Source: Otis tarda (Eukaryota > Chordata > Aves > Otidiformes > Otididae). From it: 64,000 bases of DNA. Under the pieces are notes generated by a model. The model did no database searches and was not told where the DNA came from. It saw only the letters and a list, made by a program, of their open reading frames with translations. Below are positions 14,101 to 25,892 of the stretch, in pieces (positions within the stretch are counted from its first letter, which is position 1; each line of letters opens with the position of its first letter). Location: the NCBI GenBank assembly GCA_026413225.1, contig CM048552.1, positions 136,723,053 to 136,787,052 of the forward strand, written 5' to 3'. The position numbers and the translations under genes are program-made.

Positions 14101-14748
14101 CTTACAAAAATAGTACTGTGACTTTGTCTACCTGTGAACTACATGGCCATCATGACTGCGCCAACATCTGCAAGCATTAAAATCAAAGATTTAAGTTCGG
14201 TCTTGACAAGGCTCTTTTCAGGAACACTAATTGTATGACTTTGGGCATGGAAAGGAGTATTAATTTTTGAGAAATCTGTTACTTGTTTGCTTTTTTTTTA
14301 ATTTTGTGTTCTATTTGGTTGAGTTCTCTTCACAGAGACTTTCAAACACTTTCTGCAGAGAATCTCCTAAGGGAATTATTGAAACCATTTTGCTTTGGTC
14401 CTTTCTTTCCTATCACCGCTGTCACAGAGGGAAGTAAGAGGCAGGAGAGAAGGGACTGCCTATTGGTTAGTGAACTGACACTTACCTCAGCAGCTTATCA
14501 GTGTTTGTTTGGGTCCTTTGGAGAAATCCTTCTTACTGTTGAATCTGTCATGCTAGCTGATACAGACAACTTTACCAATCCACCTACGTTTTTGCTAATC
14601 TCCTTGCTGATCCTTCCATTCACAGACATGTTGTGGTTGACAAGCTCTTATAGTCCTCCAGTCACATTAATAATGGTGACTGCCATTCTCTTTTCCACTC
14701 TGAGTCCTTCAAAATCTGTGTTGTTGATGGGTTATCCAGCTTGACAGG

Positions 14749-15501
14749 TGTCATAGTTTAGCCCTGCTCAGGACCAAGCTACGCAGTCTCTCACTCACTC
14801 TGCCCAATCTCTGAGGGAATGGGGGACAGATAATATAACAAAAAGGCTCGAGGTTTGAGATAAGGATAGGGAGAGATCATTAAATTTATTGTCACCGGCA
14901 AAACAGACTCAACTTTAGGAAAATTATTTCAATTTATTATTAATAAAATCAAAGCTGGATAATAAGAGAGAACAAAAACAACTTCCTCCCCCAGGTGGAT
15001 CTCTGCTCCTCCATGGGCCTCCATGGGCTGCAGGGGGACAGCCGGCCTCACCATGGGCTGCACCACAGGCTGCAGGGGCATTCTGGCCAGAAGCCGCATT
15101 ACCCTTCCCCCTCCTTCTTCACTGACCTTGATGTCTGCAGCCGTTCCTCTCACAAAAAAATCCTCACAATCAGCTCAGGCAGATGTTTCTCAGGTTCTCT
15201 TCACATCTCCTCTCTTCATTTCTCTCAGCCAGGCTGGGCCAGAGGGTGAGGTCCTGAGGCCCACAAGGCTCATGTCTCCCCCTCTCTGCCCCCACTTCTT
15301 CTTCACTCCTTTTTTTTTTGTTTTCCCCTTCTTAAATATGTTATCACAGAGGCATTATCACTGTCACCAATTGGCTCAGTCCTGGCCAGTGGTGGGTCCA
15401 CCCTTGACCCAGCAGAGTCCACCAGGCAAAGGGGAAACTTCTAGCAGCTTCTTGCAGAAGCTGCCACTGTAGCCCTCTCACTAAACAAACCCAACACAAC
15501 A
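14749..15501 (-). mobile_element. solo LTR of an avian endogenous retrovirus
   Basis: The element runs from TGTCATAGTTTAGCC on the plus strand to CCCAACACAACA, so it starts TGTTGTGTTGGG and ends with CA when read on the minus strand. That is the TG...CA border expected of an LTR. Internally it has G+C-rich repeats of the form CCATGGGCTGCAGGGG (about 15010-15080), an A/T-rich stretch with AATAAA-like strings (about 14930-14950, plus strand) and TTATCACAGAGGCATTATCAC near 15340. From memory this architecture belongs to a common LTR family of neoavian birds; the exact family name needs a repeat library. No gag, pol or env sequence lies next to it, so it is a solo LTR. No clear target-site duplication survives (left GACAGG, right GATATT). 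Confidence 0.8.
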
Positions 15502-17867
15502 GATATTATGGACTACCAGCTGGCAAAAGAGAGTTTCATAAGAGTTTTGAGTTAGCCACATAAAAAAGCTTGTGCTTTTTTTTTTAAAAAAAGACCTAGA
15601 TATGGGAATGATTATGTCTCTTGATCATGTGATTAAGCTTCCTACTAATTTTTGATGCAGAGTTGGACTGGGCAGTTATGGTTGTATGTGAAAGGCTTGC
15701 ATACCAAAATGATAAAGGTTAAAAACTCTGGCCTTGTCATGAAGAAATGAGGTAGAGAGGATTCGATTACTTGCACAGAAAAAAAAAAAAGTACTGAACT
15801 TCCAGTTGGTTATCAACAGAGGAGCCTGAGGATATAGCTACTGTGCACAGGACAGAGAAACAGAACATCTCCAGCAGAAGCAGAATGGAAGAACAAACTC
15901 ACACCAGCAGCGCCGCAGGGAAACTCAGAGATCAAGGAACTGCTGCCAGCATGGAAACATCACAATGTACAGAACTTGTGGATATTAAAAGCTCAGGAAA
16001 TTTTTGGAAAATAAGCAGTCTGAGAACTTCTGCTATTTAAGGACAATGCTAACAAGTTTGCAGCACCGATCAGTTGTCAGTGCCAGCTCACTGCTCTGAT
16101 TTAACTTCTAACTAGGCCCTTGCCACCATTGTGTGAAGGATTAAGCAATGGGGATGTTACCTTGAGCAGGATGAAGTATAGCTCTGAGAAGTTTCAGGCA
16201 TACTTTCATTGCCTCTTGCAACAGAGGTCCCCTTCCAAATGCTTCAGTATGAATCCTACCACACCATTTCTCCATTTTATTACTGTAACTTGCCAACCAG
16301 TCAGGTCATGGATTTGTTAGGGTTTCCCTGGGCCTGGGTAACTCAGGGAACCATGTCAGTCATGGTTGGCTTGTCACATGCACAAGAAGACATAGAAAGA
16401 GAGAGAAGAAATGAAAGAAATCTCAGGTGGCAAATGCTATTGTTGTTGAGGTAGCCTGAAAGCTTGGTTTGGGGGTTTGTTTTTAAAACTTTAGAGATGC
16501 ATTGTAGTTTGCACTCTGATTTTCCAGGTATCAGCTTGGACAAAAAATTGTTAAAAGTACATTTTTATCAGCAGTCAGAGGGTCTGACTGCACCACCATG
16601 AAGTTTTCTGCTGTTCTTTTGGTAGATTCAGTAAAATTCTCTGTTCAGTCACTTGATTCATTACAACTGAGTGAATCCCCAGAGCTATAAGAGCTGTACC
16701 TAGATATTTTATTGAAGCATAACAAAACTGAAAGCAAACTGTGGAAGCCAATAAAATGACAACTGTTTCCTAACCCCAAACTAGCAAGAAAAGAGAGTTA
16801 AAATTAAATATAAATTTGCTGAGTAAACTCTTATTCATTTCTATTTACAAAAGCATGATCTTTTGTTGATAGAACAGCATCTACAAGATGGCTGACAGGA
16901 ATTAGCAGTCCCTTCACCATAGAAATAATAATTTAAAGAAGTGTCATTCTAAAACTCTCTCCTGTGGTACTGTTATAACATGACCCACAGTATTTAACAA
17001 TCTTGGGCGGGGGGAAGCTCTTCTCTATTAGCACTTGATTACTCATCAAATTCTCAAGTGTTTATTTATTTGTGATTTCTGTTTCCAACTACTTAGGAAG
17101 ACACTTAAAATTTTTATAATATGACTAATAGATCATTGTCTGTGCAAGTTCTACTTTTCATAAAATTGCTAACTTTTAGTGTGATTGTGGGAGGTGTCGC
17201 AATCCATCTATGCATTGTTGGTAATGTTGGCATTCAGATGCTGGTAATGGTAGCTGCGTCTTGCCTCCAGCTTTCTAAATGTGCACACCTCTACCTTTCT
17301 GCGGCCATCAGGGATGCAACGAAAGGTTTTGTCTGATTCCAGGTTGCCTGCAGTCATCTTCATGAACTGAGGCCAAGAGAAGCTTGAAGAAATCCAGAAC
17401 AAATTGTGGCATTGGGAAAGGAGTTAACTATGTTTTGCCCGTATCTCCTGGTACCTTTAGTTAACAACACTGGCAGTGGTTACTCCCTTTATTTATTATA
17501 CTCCCTTCATTTCTGAAGCAGTACAAATGTCCTCAAGTTCTTGTCAATCTGCAATTTGTCTGTGTGCCTGAGATGTATGAGAAAATCGCTATCTTCCTGT
17601 CATGCGATGTCTGTTGCTCAGCCTCCCTCGGGTTGGAGTCAGTGTGTCTGCTTACTGTAGTAAATGAATTCAGCCACTTTGTCCTTATCTTCTGCTGCAT
17701 TCCCTTCGGTGGAAATAGGCTAAAAAGCTCAAACATTGGTAACTGTTGGCAACTTCTCTTTTATGTCCCACGCCTGAAACAGATTCCCTGCTGTGTTTAG
17801 TAAGTTTTGCCTCATATTTTCTCTTCCATATGTGGGAAAGAAGGGAAAATATCATGAAACCATGGGT
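15502..17867. other. unique non-coding sequence
   Basis: No gene recognised. Short A or T runs occur at about 15578-15592 and 15779-15790. Open frames at 15843-16040 and 16120-16543 are short, unsupported by splice borders and unlike known proteins. Confidence 0.55.
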
Positions 17868-17891
17868 ACTCTCTCTATATATAGAGAGAGT
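17868..17891. repeat. 24-bp perfect palindrome
   Basis: The (CT)n run, a central TATATA and the (AG)n run form a perfect palindrome centred between 17879 and 17880, starting ACTCTCTC and ending GAGAGAGT. It is followed by two TTAAAAAAA-type runs. Likely a simple-sequence by-product, though the perfect symmetry is unusual. Confidence 0.85.
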
Positions 17892-18179
17892 TAAAAAAAA
17901 TGTTAAAAAAAATGACTACATCATATATTAGTGCACAAATGGCACAATAAACTTGTCTCTCTCATGCCTAGTAGGCACAGCATAGAAAACAGTGTGATGA
18001 GATTCCTCCCCATAAACCAATTTATTTCATCTTCTTGCCGAAAGAATCAATACTATATCTGAAAGGAAAGTTTAGTCTTCATAGCTTTTTTTAGTATGTT
18101 ACATCATACTTTAGATTGCTGACAGTCATTTTCTTATTTGGGAGTTCTTGTGATGTGGACAGAAATTACAGAGACAACT
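17892..18179. other. unique non-coding sequence
   Basis: Nothing recognised between the palindrome and the direct repeats ahead of the CR1 fragment. Confidence 0.5.
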
Positions 18180-18284
18180 ACCTTCACTATGCTAAAGCAC
18201 AGACCTTCACTATACTAAAACATTGTGCTTTGACAACATTTGTGCATCTCCAATAGGTCGACACATCTTTCAATAGGTCAACAC
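18180..18284. repeat. two short direct-repeat pairs before the CR1 fragment
   Basis: The first pair is ACCTTCACTATGCTAAAGCA (18180-18199), repeated with two changes at 18203-18222. The second is CAATAGGTCGACAC (18251-18264), repeated with one change at 18271-18284. Both lie immediately upstream of the point where CR1 similarity begins, so they may be scars of the insertion or later slippage. Confidence 0.6.
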
Positions 18285-18934
18285 GAACATCATCTACCTG
18301 GACTTGTGCAAGGCATTTGACACTGTCCCGCACAACATCCTTCTCTCTAAACTACAGAGGCATGGCTTTGATGGATGGACCACTCGGTGAATAGGGAACT
18401 GGCTGGATGGCCCTACTCAGAGAGTGGTGGTCAACAGCTCAATGTCCAAGTGGAGACCAGTGATGAGTGGTGTTCCCCAGGGGTCCGTGTTGGGCCTGGC
18501 CCTGTTCAACATCTTTGTCGGCGACATGGACAGTGGGATAGAGTGCACCCTCAGCAAGTTTGCTGATGACACCAAGTTGTCAACACGGTGAAAGGGAGGG
18601 ATGCCATCCAGAGGGACCTTGACAGGCTGGAGAGGTGGGCCAGTGCCAACCTCATGAGGTTCAACCAGGCCAAGTGCAAGGTCCTGCACCTGGGTCATGG
18701 CAATCCCAGGCACAAATATAGGCTGGGCGGAGAGTGGATTGAGACCAGCCCTGAGGAGAAGGACTTGGGAGTGCTGGTGGATGAGAAGCTCAACATTAGC
18801 AGGCAATGTGCCCTTGCAACCCAGAAAGCCGACCACGTCCTGGGCTGCATTAAGAGGAGCGTAGCCAGCAGGTCGAGGGAGGTCATTCTGCCTCCTCTGC
18901 TCTGGTGAGACCCCACCTGGAGTACTGTGGTATG
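18285..18934 (+). mobile_element. CR1 LINE fragment, reverse-transcriptase region, broken
   Basis: CR1 is the dominant LINE of birds; its ORF2 encodes endonuclease and reverse transcriptase. Frame 18301-18589 reads reverse-transcriptase blocks in order: FDTVPH (18316-18333), GVPQGSVLG (from 18469) and the catalytic FADDTKL (from 18559), with FADD as the usual form in this family. One in-frame TGA (18388-18390) and a second stop after FADDTKL break it. The reading then shifts frame and continues open for 106 codons (18588-18908) through the region with VLHLGHGNP. The 5' part is missing, as is usual for LINEs. The 3' end is also lost: similarity stops at about 18934 inside the coding part, well short of the 3' UTR and terminal 8-mers. 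The fragment cannot encode an active enzyme. Confidence 0.92.
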
Positions 18935-21900
18935 AGTTGTATCAAATAGATGCACACAACACCAAACAAGCCTATTTCAAGAGCTGCTGAAAATCTTTCA
19001 AGTTTTGTTTTAATGAAAGGCACAGTTGTCATGTTAAATTAATGGGAGAAAAAATGTAAACTAAAGAAAACAATATCTTGACACAAATGTCTACTAAAGT
19101 CATCAATGACTTCTGTTAACAATGTAAATCCTCCATCCATCTTTGCATGTTCTGAGGAACAGCAGCAATTATCAGGAACTGAGGGTCCGCACTAAATGTA
19201 GAAGCAGCAGTATTTTAGAAAAGGTCCTGCTGTTGCCTCCATTTGTGCTTTTTAGCACTTGCATATTTCAATTATCTTCAAATGCATACTTCCCAGTCAG
19301 CAACTGAAATAATGTGCTAAATTGGAGCACAGTAGGTTCCTTGGTTTCTTGGCTGTATCGCTGGAGCTTACCTATGAAGGGGCCAAAAGGGCTGTACCCA
19401 ACTAGTATGGCTGAGAGCAGGCTTAAAGGCTTAAAGGTGCATGAAGACAAATACTCTTGAAATGCAGTTCTGTGAGTATGAAGATACATGTCAGAGCGTA
19501 ACCTAAAGTCAAAGGACCTGCCATGTTTCAATTTGGTCTGAATCTCTTAATCCTACATCCAGTCTGCTGATGCATACAGGAATGTAAGTGAGTTCAGTGT
19601 ATGGGAACGATGAGATGGAGGAGATGTGTTCGGATAGCCTGAGAGGTACTTTGGTTTATATTTTGTTGCACCTTATCGACATTTGCTTCAGTTACACTGA
19701 TTAAGACTTTCTTAAATTGATTATGCTGGTATAAAATTGGTAAGATCCCAATATTCATGTACTAATTATACCAGTTTATGTATCTCTACATGTAGTATCT
19801 CTGGCCCTTCTGATCTCAAAAGTTCACCCCAGCTGAATTGATTTCCTCTAAATTTTGTAGTGGTGGAATATTTTTCTAAGTACAATGTTGGGAACACTAA
19901 GAAAAATGTAAAGATTTCAGTAGCTTTTTGCTTTGAAGTCTCATATGTGTAACACAGCTGTCCTTCATTCTTTTTCATCATCTGTTTAAGAAATGCTTTT
20001 TTTTTTTTTTTTTTTTGTTAAAAACCAGTGGTTTCAAGTAGGAAAACAGAAACATTTACTATGGAAAATATTTTCTGGTAGGAACAATGCCTATAAAGAT
20101 TTCTAATGTTTTCATTGTCTGAAGATCTACTACAATACCATGTTCAGGCAATACGTTCAATGTAATTTCACGTTAAAATGCCTCAACTCTGTAAAAAACC
20201 TCCTCGTTGGGGAGGAAAAAAAGGCATTGCATAAAAAAAAATAGATTCATATACAAACTTGCTTAAAAAGGTCAGGGAGTTCATATTTAAGTTTGGTTTA
20301 GGTAGATATCAGGTAAAATATAGGAGCTGATGATACTTGAAAAGACCACCTGAACCAATTAGTAAATTAGCACTTTGCTGCCAATCAGTTCGACTAGAAA
20401 AAAACTGACTTTATGTGAGTCAGAGCAGAATACACTTGGCTTTGTTTGTACAGTGGCTCAGAGCTCTGTATTATTTGTACTGTGAGAAAAAGGGATTTTT
20501 TAACTCAAAGTACAGCATCTCCACCCTGGAAACTGCAAGAGCAATGCTGTTGAAAAGTGTATCTATTGTATGATTTGCTCTCAGTAGCTTCTGGTTTCCT
20601 TCTTTTGCTTCAGGATATCAAGAAAAGATGTTGTGATCATAGATGCAGATTTACAGGTGGAATCAGGGACTTTTATCTTTCTTTTTTTGTCTTTCTTTTT
20701 TCTCTGCCTTTTTTTAATGACTGGAGGTGTTGTTAGGTGCTCAAGAGGAATTTGACCATTTGCTCAAGAGATCTAAATAATGCAGAAATTTATATATTCG
20801 CTGCTCAGCACATGTGCAAGGAATTGGCTTTGTCCAGACTTAGTTTGTTAAACGTGTGAGCTGGCTACCTATGCCATTCAGTTGTCACCCATGCCTGTAG
20901 TTTTTTAAATTCATGTACCTTCCCCAGCTGCCTGGGATTTTCCAGGTGGAAATACATGTAATATGGTCCAGGCTCCTATGTCCTTTGACCTAGCCCTTCT
21001 CCTTCCCTCTGCCATTCAGACTGTGAGCACACTGGCCCCGGAGATTGGCGCAGACTGACTATCAGCAGGAAGTAAGAACGATCTCCTTGGCTTTTCCAGG
21101 CTGTCTGTACCCAAACACACACTTCCTCCTCCCCCACCACCATCTTGTAGCATATGCTTTTTTTCTTCCTCACCCCCATAAGTGCCCCCTGTGCCAAATA
21201 CTGCAGCTGTTTCAAATGATCTTTTGGACACATGGAAAACCCAAGAGCGTTAAGGATTGAGTTTTAATTTGCCAAACAAATCGAAGGTGTATCCACAAAT
21301 GCCCCAGACCCGCACTTTGTCCAATGAGCTATAAAAATAAGTACCTAAGTCCCAAGGAAATACACATGAAAATGAGTTTTCTTCCCTAGACTTCTTCCCT
21401 AGGTTGTTGCTGTCCATTTTGTTGCCTCCAAATCACAACAGGACTACAGGAATTGACTGTGTATAAATATTTAGTTTCTATAGGAATAGAGAATCTGAAT
21501 CAGCAAGGAGTGGTAGATCAAGAATTTATCTTTGCTATAGCTCTTTTGTGCCACTCTCATGATCCCTAGAGGTTGGAAGAGTTCACTGAAGCAAATTTTA
21601 TTTTAGTGTAGTGAGTCTCCTCCAGTTTTGTCAAGGACTTAATCTCTGGTTGGCCTAGCACAAAAAGGAATGCCCCAAAAGCGTAAAGCCAAGTTAAGAT
21701 GGAGTATAATCAGTCTAACCCTCCCTATATGAAATTAATTTTTGTGGAGCAGTATTCAAATGCTAAAGAGTAACCAGAATGATATATTGTACTGAAGCGC
21801 TCTTACAGGGCTCTGTGTAGCAATAGGGTTCAGATTGTGACAATAAATTTGTTCTATATATTATCCCTGAATATGTAAACAGTTTCCTTAAAATACATTT

Positions 21901-22099
21901 TAGCAGCTAGATTATTTAGCTGAAAAACTGTTAAAGGATCTTAAGGGACTGTTTCCACGGTTTTCAGAAACACATCCTATAAATAGATTTTCCAACTGCA
22001 AAAGCCTACGTCAATTAATTCTTCCAATTAAGCCTCAATAACATATACTCCCCGAGAATTTGCATTTGTGTATTATGCATGGGAATTATGCCTAGTAAT
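18935..22099. other. unique non-coding sequence
   Basis: AT-rich DNA with a 20-base T run at 19997-20016 and CT/T-rich patches near 20680-20715. Overlapping open frames on both strands at 20976-21260 arise from a locally G+C-richer stretch and show no domain. No repeat family recognised. Confidence 0.55.
19997..20016. repeat. poly-T tract, 20 bases
   Basis: An uninterrupted run of 20 T. There is no retrogene-like sequence beside it that would make it an antisense poly-A tail. Confidence 0.9.
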
Positions 22100-22975
22100 T
22101 ATGTGGACTATAATAGTCCTCAGCCTATCATGGGATCAAAGTTCTGGCCTTTTTCTTCCCCTGTGTTTATTGGCAGCTTTTGATTCCATCAATCACACCG
22201 ACGCAATGTCAACTTTGAAGAGGCACTGCTGGGTTACCATGAGTATTATTTTGGCATGTTTGGAATCTTCTCAGGCAGAGCTGATAGTTGTTCTCGTCAA
22301 TCTTATTTTCTTCTCGTAGCTTTTCAGGGTTCCATCTTCAGACCTTATTAGTCTTTTGTTGCTTTTAAAATGCTGGTATCTAGGTTACAGTAGCCTTTTA
22401 AAATATTAGATGTACCATGCACATGACAAGACTTTCTTTTTGAGCTGTCCCTTCCAAACTTGATTTGGTTCCTGCAGCTTCTGGTCTGCAGTGAAGGCTT
22501 GTTTCTGAATTTGGGCCAAAAACTGCACAGTATTTTGCTTTAGTGAGTTTTTGACAAAACATAAGCTTTATGTGAGGAATCCACTATCACACTGGACTAG
22601 CTCTTTCTTCACAGTCCCTTTGAGGATAATTTTTCCATTTCCTGTCACTACAGATTGCACTCTTGGAGGCAGTTTTAAATCAGTAATGTCTTTGATGTTT
22701 TTCTTTTACCATGCCAGTAACATTCCCAGAGTGACACTGATGCTCTCCCAGGCTGTCCAAATGTGTATTCATGGCAGGCTTCCGCTAAGCTGCTGTAACA
22801 CCCTCCCGCTCTGTTTGCTAGCTTGCCAGATGTGAATAAGCTCCAGTTAATTGAAAATACCAGATTTTGAATAGGTTGCAGTTAATTCAAAATGCTACGG
22901 CCAGATTGTATATGCGGCTAAGCATTATGTTGCTAAATTTTAACCATTGCATCACCGTTCTGTGAAAACCAAATG
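22100..22975 (+). mobile_element. ancient L2-type LINE relic (reverse transcriptase and C-terminus)
   Basis: Translated pieces line up in order with the L2 clade of LINEs. LAAFDSINH (about 22167-22195) matches the usual DLSAAFDTINH block. QGSIFRP follows near 22330 in a shifted frame, matching QGSILGP. FFYHASNIPRVTLMLSQA (about 22700-22755) matches the conserved FHLRNIARVRPMLSQAD region, then a CCNTL remnant of LDYCN. LQLIQNATARL (22876-22908) matches LQLIQNAAARL, followed by HCITVL for HITPVL. Many stops and frameshifts separate the blocks and the catalytic FADD box is not recognisable, so it is a dead and very old copy. Family assignment is by remembered motifs; chance is unlikely because four blocks occur in the right order over 0.8 kb on one strand. 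Confidence 0.75.
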
Positions 22976-25892
22976 ACAGAAACATTTCTCAGATGTTTTG
23001 AACTTTTTATTTTGGGGGTTCTAGTATCCTTTAAGAAAAATGTTCAGTGGGTCTTTCCAAAGCAAGCTGAATGCATTTGGCATAACTGGAGGTCAGGTAA
23101 AGTAAATGGACTAGTTGTTTTTAAATGACAGCTGAAAACGAGGTGCTAACATACTGAACTGTTTTCTGTCACTGCAGTGGAGTTGCATACCTACAGATGG
23201 GAGGATTTAATTTTCTGTCTGTCACTATGAGAGGTTCTTTTCTTTTCCTTGTGCCCTCCAGCATGCTAAACTGGAATTTAGACTTTTTGCTCAATGGGAC
23301 TTTTGTGGCTATGGCAAAAACAGCCTAGGAAAAAGATTTAGTTCTGTTGTCATTGCTTGTACATCATATACTTCGCAGTATTTCTATTCCATCCATTTTG
23401 AAGTAGAGTGAGGCTGTTTGTGAAAACCAGGTATGAGTACTTGTTACACATTCTCTCAGGTGTCCTAGCCCCCTGAGTAATCCCATTACTCAGGGTCGTT
23501 GTTGTCAGAACAACTGGTTATAAAAATGAGAGAAAACTTCAAGTCAGCACTAAGGAGCAAAAAAAGGATTTCCCATTCATCTTAAGCTATAGCTGCTGGA
23601 TGTGGCAACTGTGTAATTCAGAAATGACATTCTGCCCCCACCCCCCGCCCCAAAATACCAGGAAACATATTACATTTGTTATGGAAATCGATCTTTTTCT
23701 GCATCTAGCTATTAATTATGGATCTTTTCCTATGTCTTTGGGACCTGCTTGCACTGTTTCTTTCCTCTCCTGAAAGAGATTTAATGGGATAGCAGTACTG
23801 GCTTTGTGATCTGTTGTAGGGAACCAGGCAGTAGAGATGTCTTCCCTATTTGCGTTTCATTCTATTTCTTCCTAATGGTTCCCTTCTCTATCCAACAATC
23901 AGTCTGGTAGGATAACTCTTAAGCAGTGTATTCATACTAGCTAGCCAGTGTTTAGAAGGGAGAGACAGAGATTATAACAAGAAAGCAACAAGACACTTTT
24001 TCGGTAAGAAACCTGAAGAGCATTCAGACCTGAAGAGCATTCAAACAAGAGCTCACAGGTTTACAAAATTAGAAGTCTTCCATGTCAGTGCTGATGTTGT
24101 AGAAGGAGAATGATCCAAGCACCATGCCTTATAAAACTCAAACACTGGACTCTTCTGGATCTTCAATAAAAGCATTCTGTGTCTAGGATTTTGAATAGCC
24201 ATGCTACATAGGGATTTCTGCATGTGCTAAAGTCAGAGCATTTTCTGCCTTCCATGATGCTACTTGAATTAATGACACAACTATATATATTCAGGAAAGG
24301 ATGTTGTGAAGAGTTTGGAAAAGCCTGTGCCTTTCAGTATAACTGGATGAATCTATTAATATCATATGATTCAGGTAGAAAACCCGAGTTATCTATCTGA
24401 CAACAAGGAGGCTCCAGGTAGGAGGGTGTGTGCTAAGGCCATGCGAGTAGCTGGAAATGGCAGGTGGACTGACTGAAACTATTAGAGTAACCAGGCTGAG
24501 GTCAGTCCTAGACAGAGGGGTGACAATTAGAAAGCTGATATAGGATTTAATTATTTAAAATTTGAAAGATGGGAATATGAATCAAGCAGCTTTTATGGCA
24601 TGTGGGTCTGGTTTCATTCCTCTGATGAGATAAGTTTTGTTCATTAAAGCAATTGTTTACTTACCACAGAAACTGCCTTTTGTAAAGCACTGAACTGCAT
24701 GTTATTGTGATTAGAAGTCAACGCTATCTGATATTGATTAAGTGCAAATTAAATGGATTTAGGCACTTGGTAGCTGTTATATATCAAAGTGGTGTCATGG
24801 AAGATTTATCATTGAATAGAAGTATTTCAAATGGGATTTTGCAGAGATCAGTTACAGGTCAGCGCTATTAAATACTCTTTTATAAATTACTGGAAAAATA
24901 AATATAAAAGCAGTGCGAATAAAATTTATGAATGATATAAAGTGTGTCAAAATATTGAGAATAGAGCAGCCAAGCTAAGCAATCTGGATTTCTTAAACTG
25001 GTAGGAGGCAAGCAAAAGCTGATTTTAGATGTCAGGGTTCCTGCCTGCAGAGAGCCTTGCATGAGAAGCCTCATAGGCTGCGGATCCAGCGCTGCTCCTG
25101 TGCCACACAGTCTTCTTCCTTGGCATGCTAGTTAGTCTCAGCAGAATGACACGCTGACACTGCTTCTGGCACCTGAGTTCCAGCATCCCTCCCTGGCTGG
25201 TGCTACACACTGTCAGGTTTCTCTTGTTACACAGTTCCGTGAGTGTGGTTACAGACCCGTAGAAGCGGGTGCCACGAGCAAGTTTGAGGTTTGCTGGTTT
25301 CAGGACCATTTCTATGAGCAGACTATGAGAGTAATATTTTGAGGTCTTAAGTTAGGTCTTCACTGTTAGTTTTAATTTATTTACCAGCACTAATTCTCAT
25401 GAAAAGCAAGAGAACACAAAGGGTTCATATCATGTAAAATTAATTATGGGAAACTAAGTCTGCGGCGATTACAGTAGTTGCACAAACTGAGTGGGAGAAA
25501 AGGGAATTTTGAGCTGAAGGTTGATACTCTGTTTTCCAGGATTGGGATGAGTTGGTAAGGTTGAAGTATAAAATTAAGATATTTGGGATTGCTGGGGTCT
25601 ATGACCTTAGTATAATTTTCTGTATGCATATACATAATTATATGTGTATGCCTATCTTCCTGTTCTCTCTCTGTCACACAACTGATATCAAATTTTACAA
25701 AAAACAGAAAGAATTTCAGAAACTTCAGGCCAATTACTGGCTTGCGCAGTCATTTACATTAGGATAAATCTACAGAGCTACCAAAAGGAGGGGACACAGT
25801 TGTTGTTTCCACTACATTTTTTGTGTTGACACCAGTGCATGTACTGCTTCATAGGGAGGGCAGGGCAAGGAATGTTTTTTTTTTTTCTGAAG
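22976..25892. other. unique non-coding sequence
   Basis: No classified repeat or exon seen apart from the small tandem repeat at 24011. A C-rich tract CCCCCACCCCCC lies near 23635-23646. A 94-codon minus-strand frame at 25025-25309 falls in a G+C-richer patch; its product is Cys- and Arg-rich and not one I recognise. Confidence 0.5.
24011..24044. repeat. 17-bp tandem duplication
   Basis: ACCTGAAGAGCATTCAG (24011-24027) is followed directly by ACCTGAAGAGCATTCAA (24028-24044), with a single difference at the last base. Such near-identical adjacent copies suggest a recent slippage event. Confidence 0.9.

Larger units (their letters stand above)
8117..14748. other. unique non-coding sequence
   Basis: No gene or classified repeat seen. 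A purine-rich, locally G-rich patch lies at about 9850-10140. Octamer-like ATGCAAAT strings occur at 8755 and 8964. T and A microsatellite-like runs are short. The 136-codon minus frame at 8783-9193 and the 153-codon plus frame at 14283-14744 have no recognisable domain or splice borders. The second runs nearly up to the LTR that follows. Confidence 0.55.

Noticed and set aside
14283-14744. 153-codon plus-strand frame ending just before the LTR
   Set aside because: No ATG with support, no splice borders, hydrophobic low-information sequence and no recognised family; consistent with chance.
15023-15472. 149-codon plus-strand frame
   Set aside because: It lies inside the solo LTR at 14749-15501, antisense to the element.
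18417-18955. Minus-strand frames of 139 and 86 codons
   Set aside because: They are antisense shadows of the CR1 reverse-transcriptase fragment.
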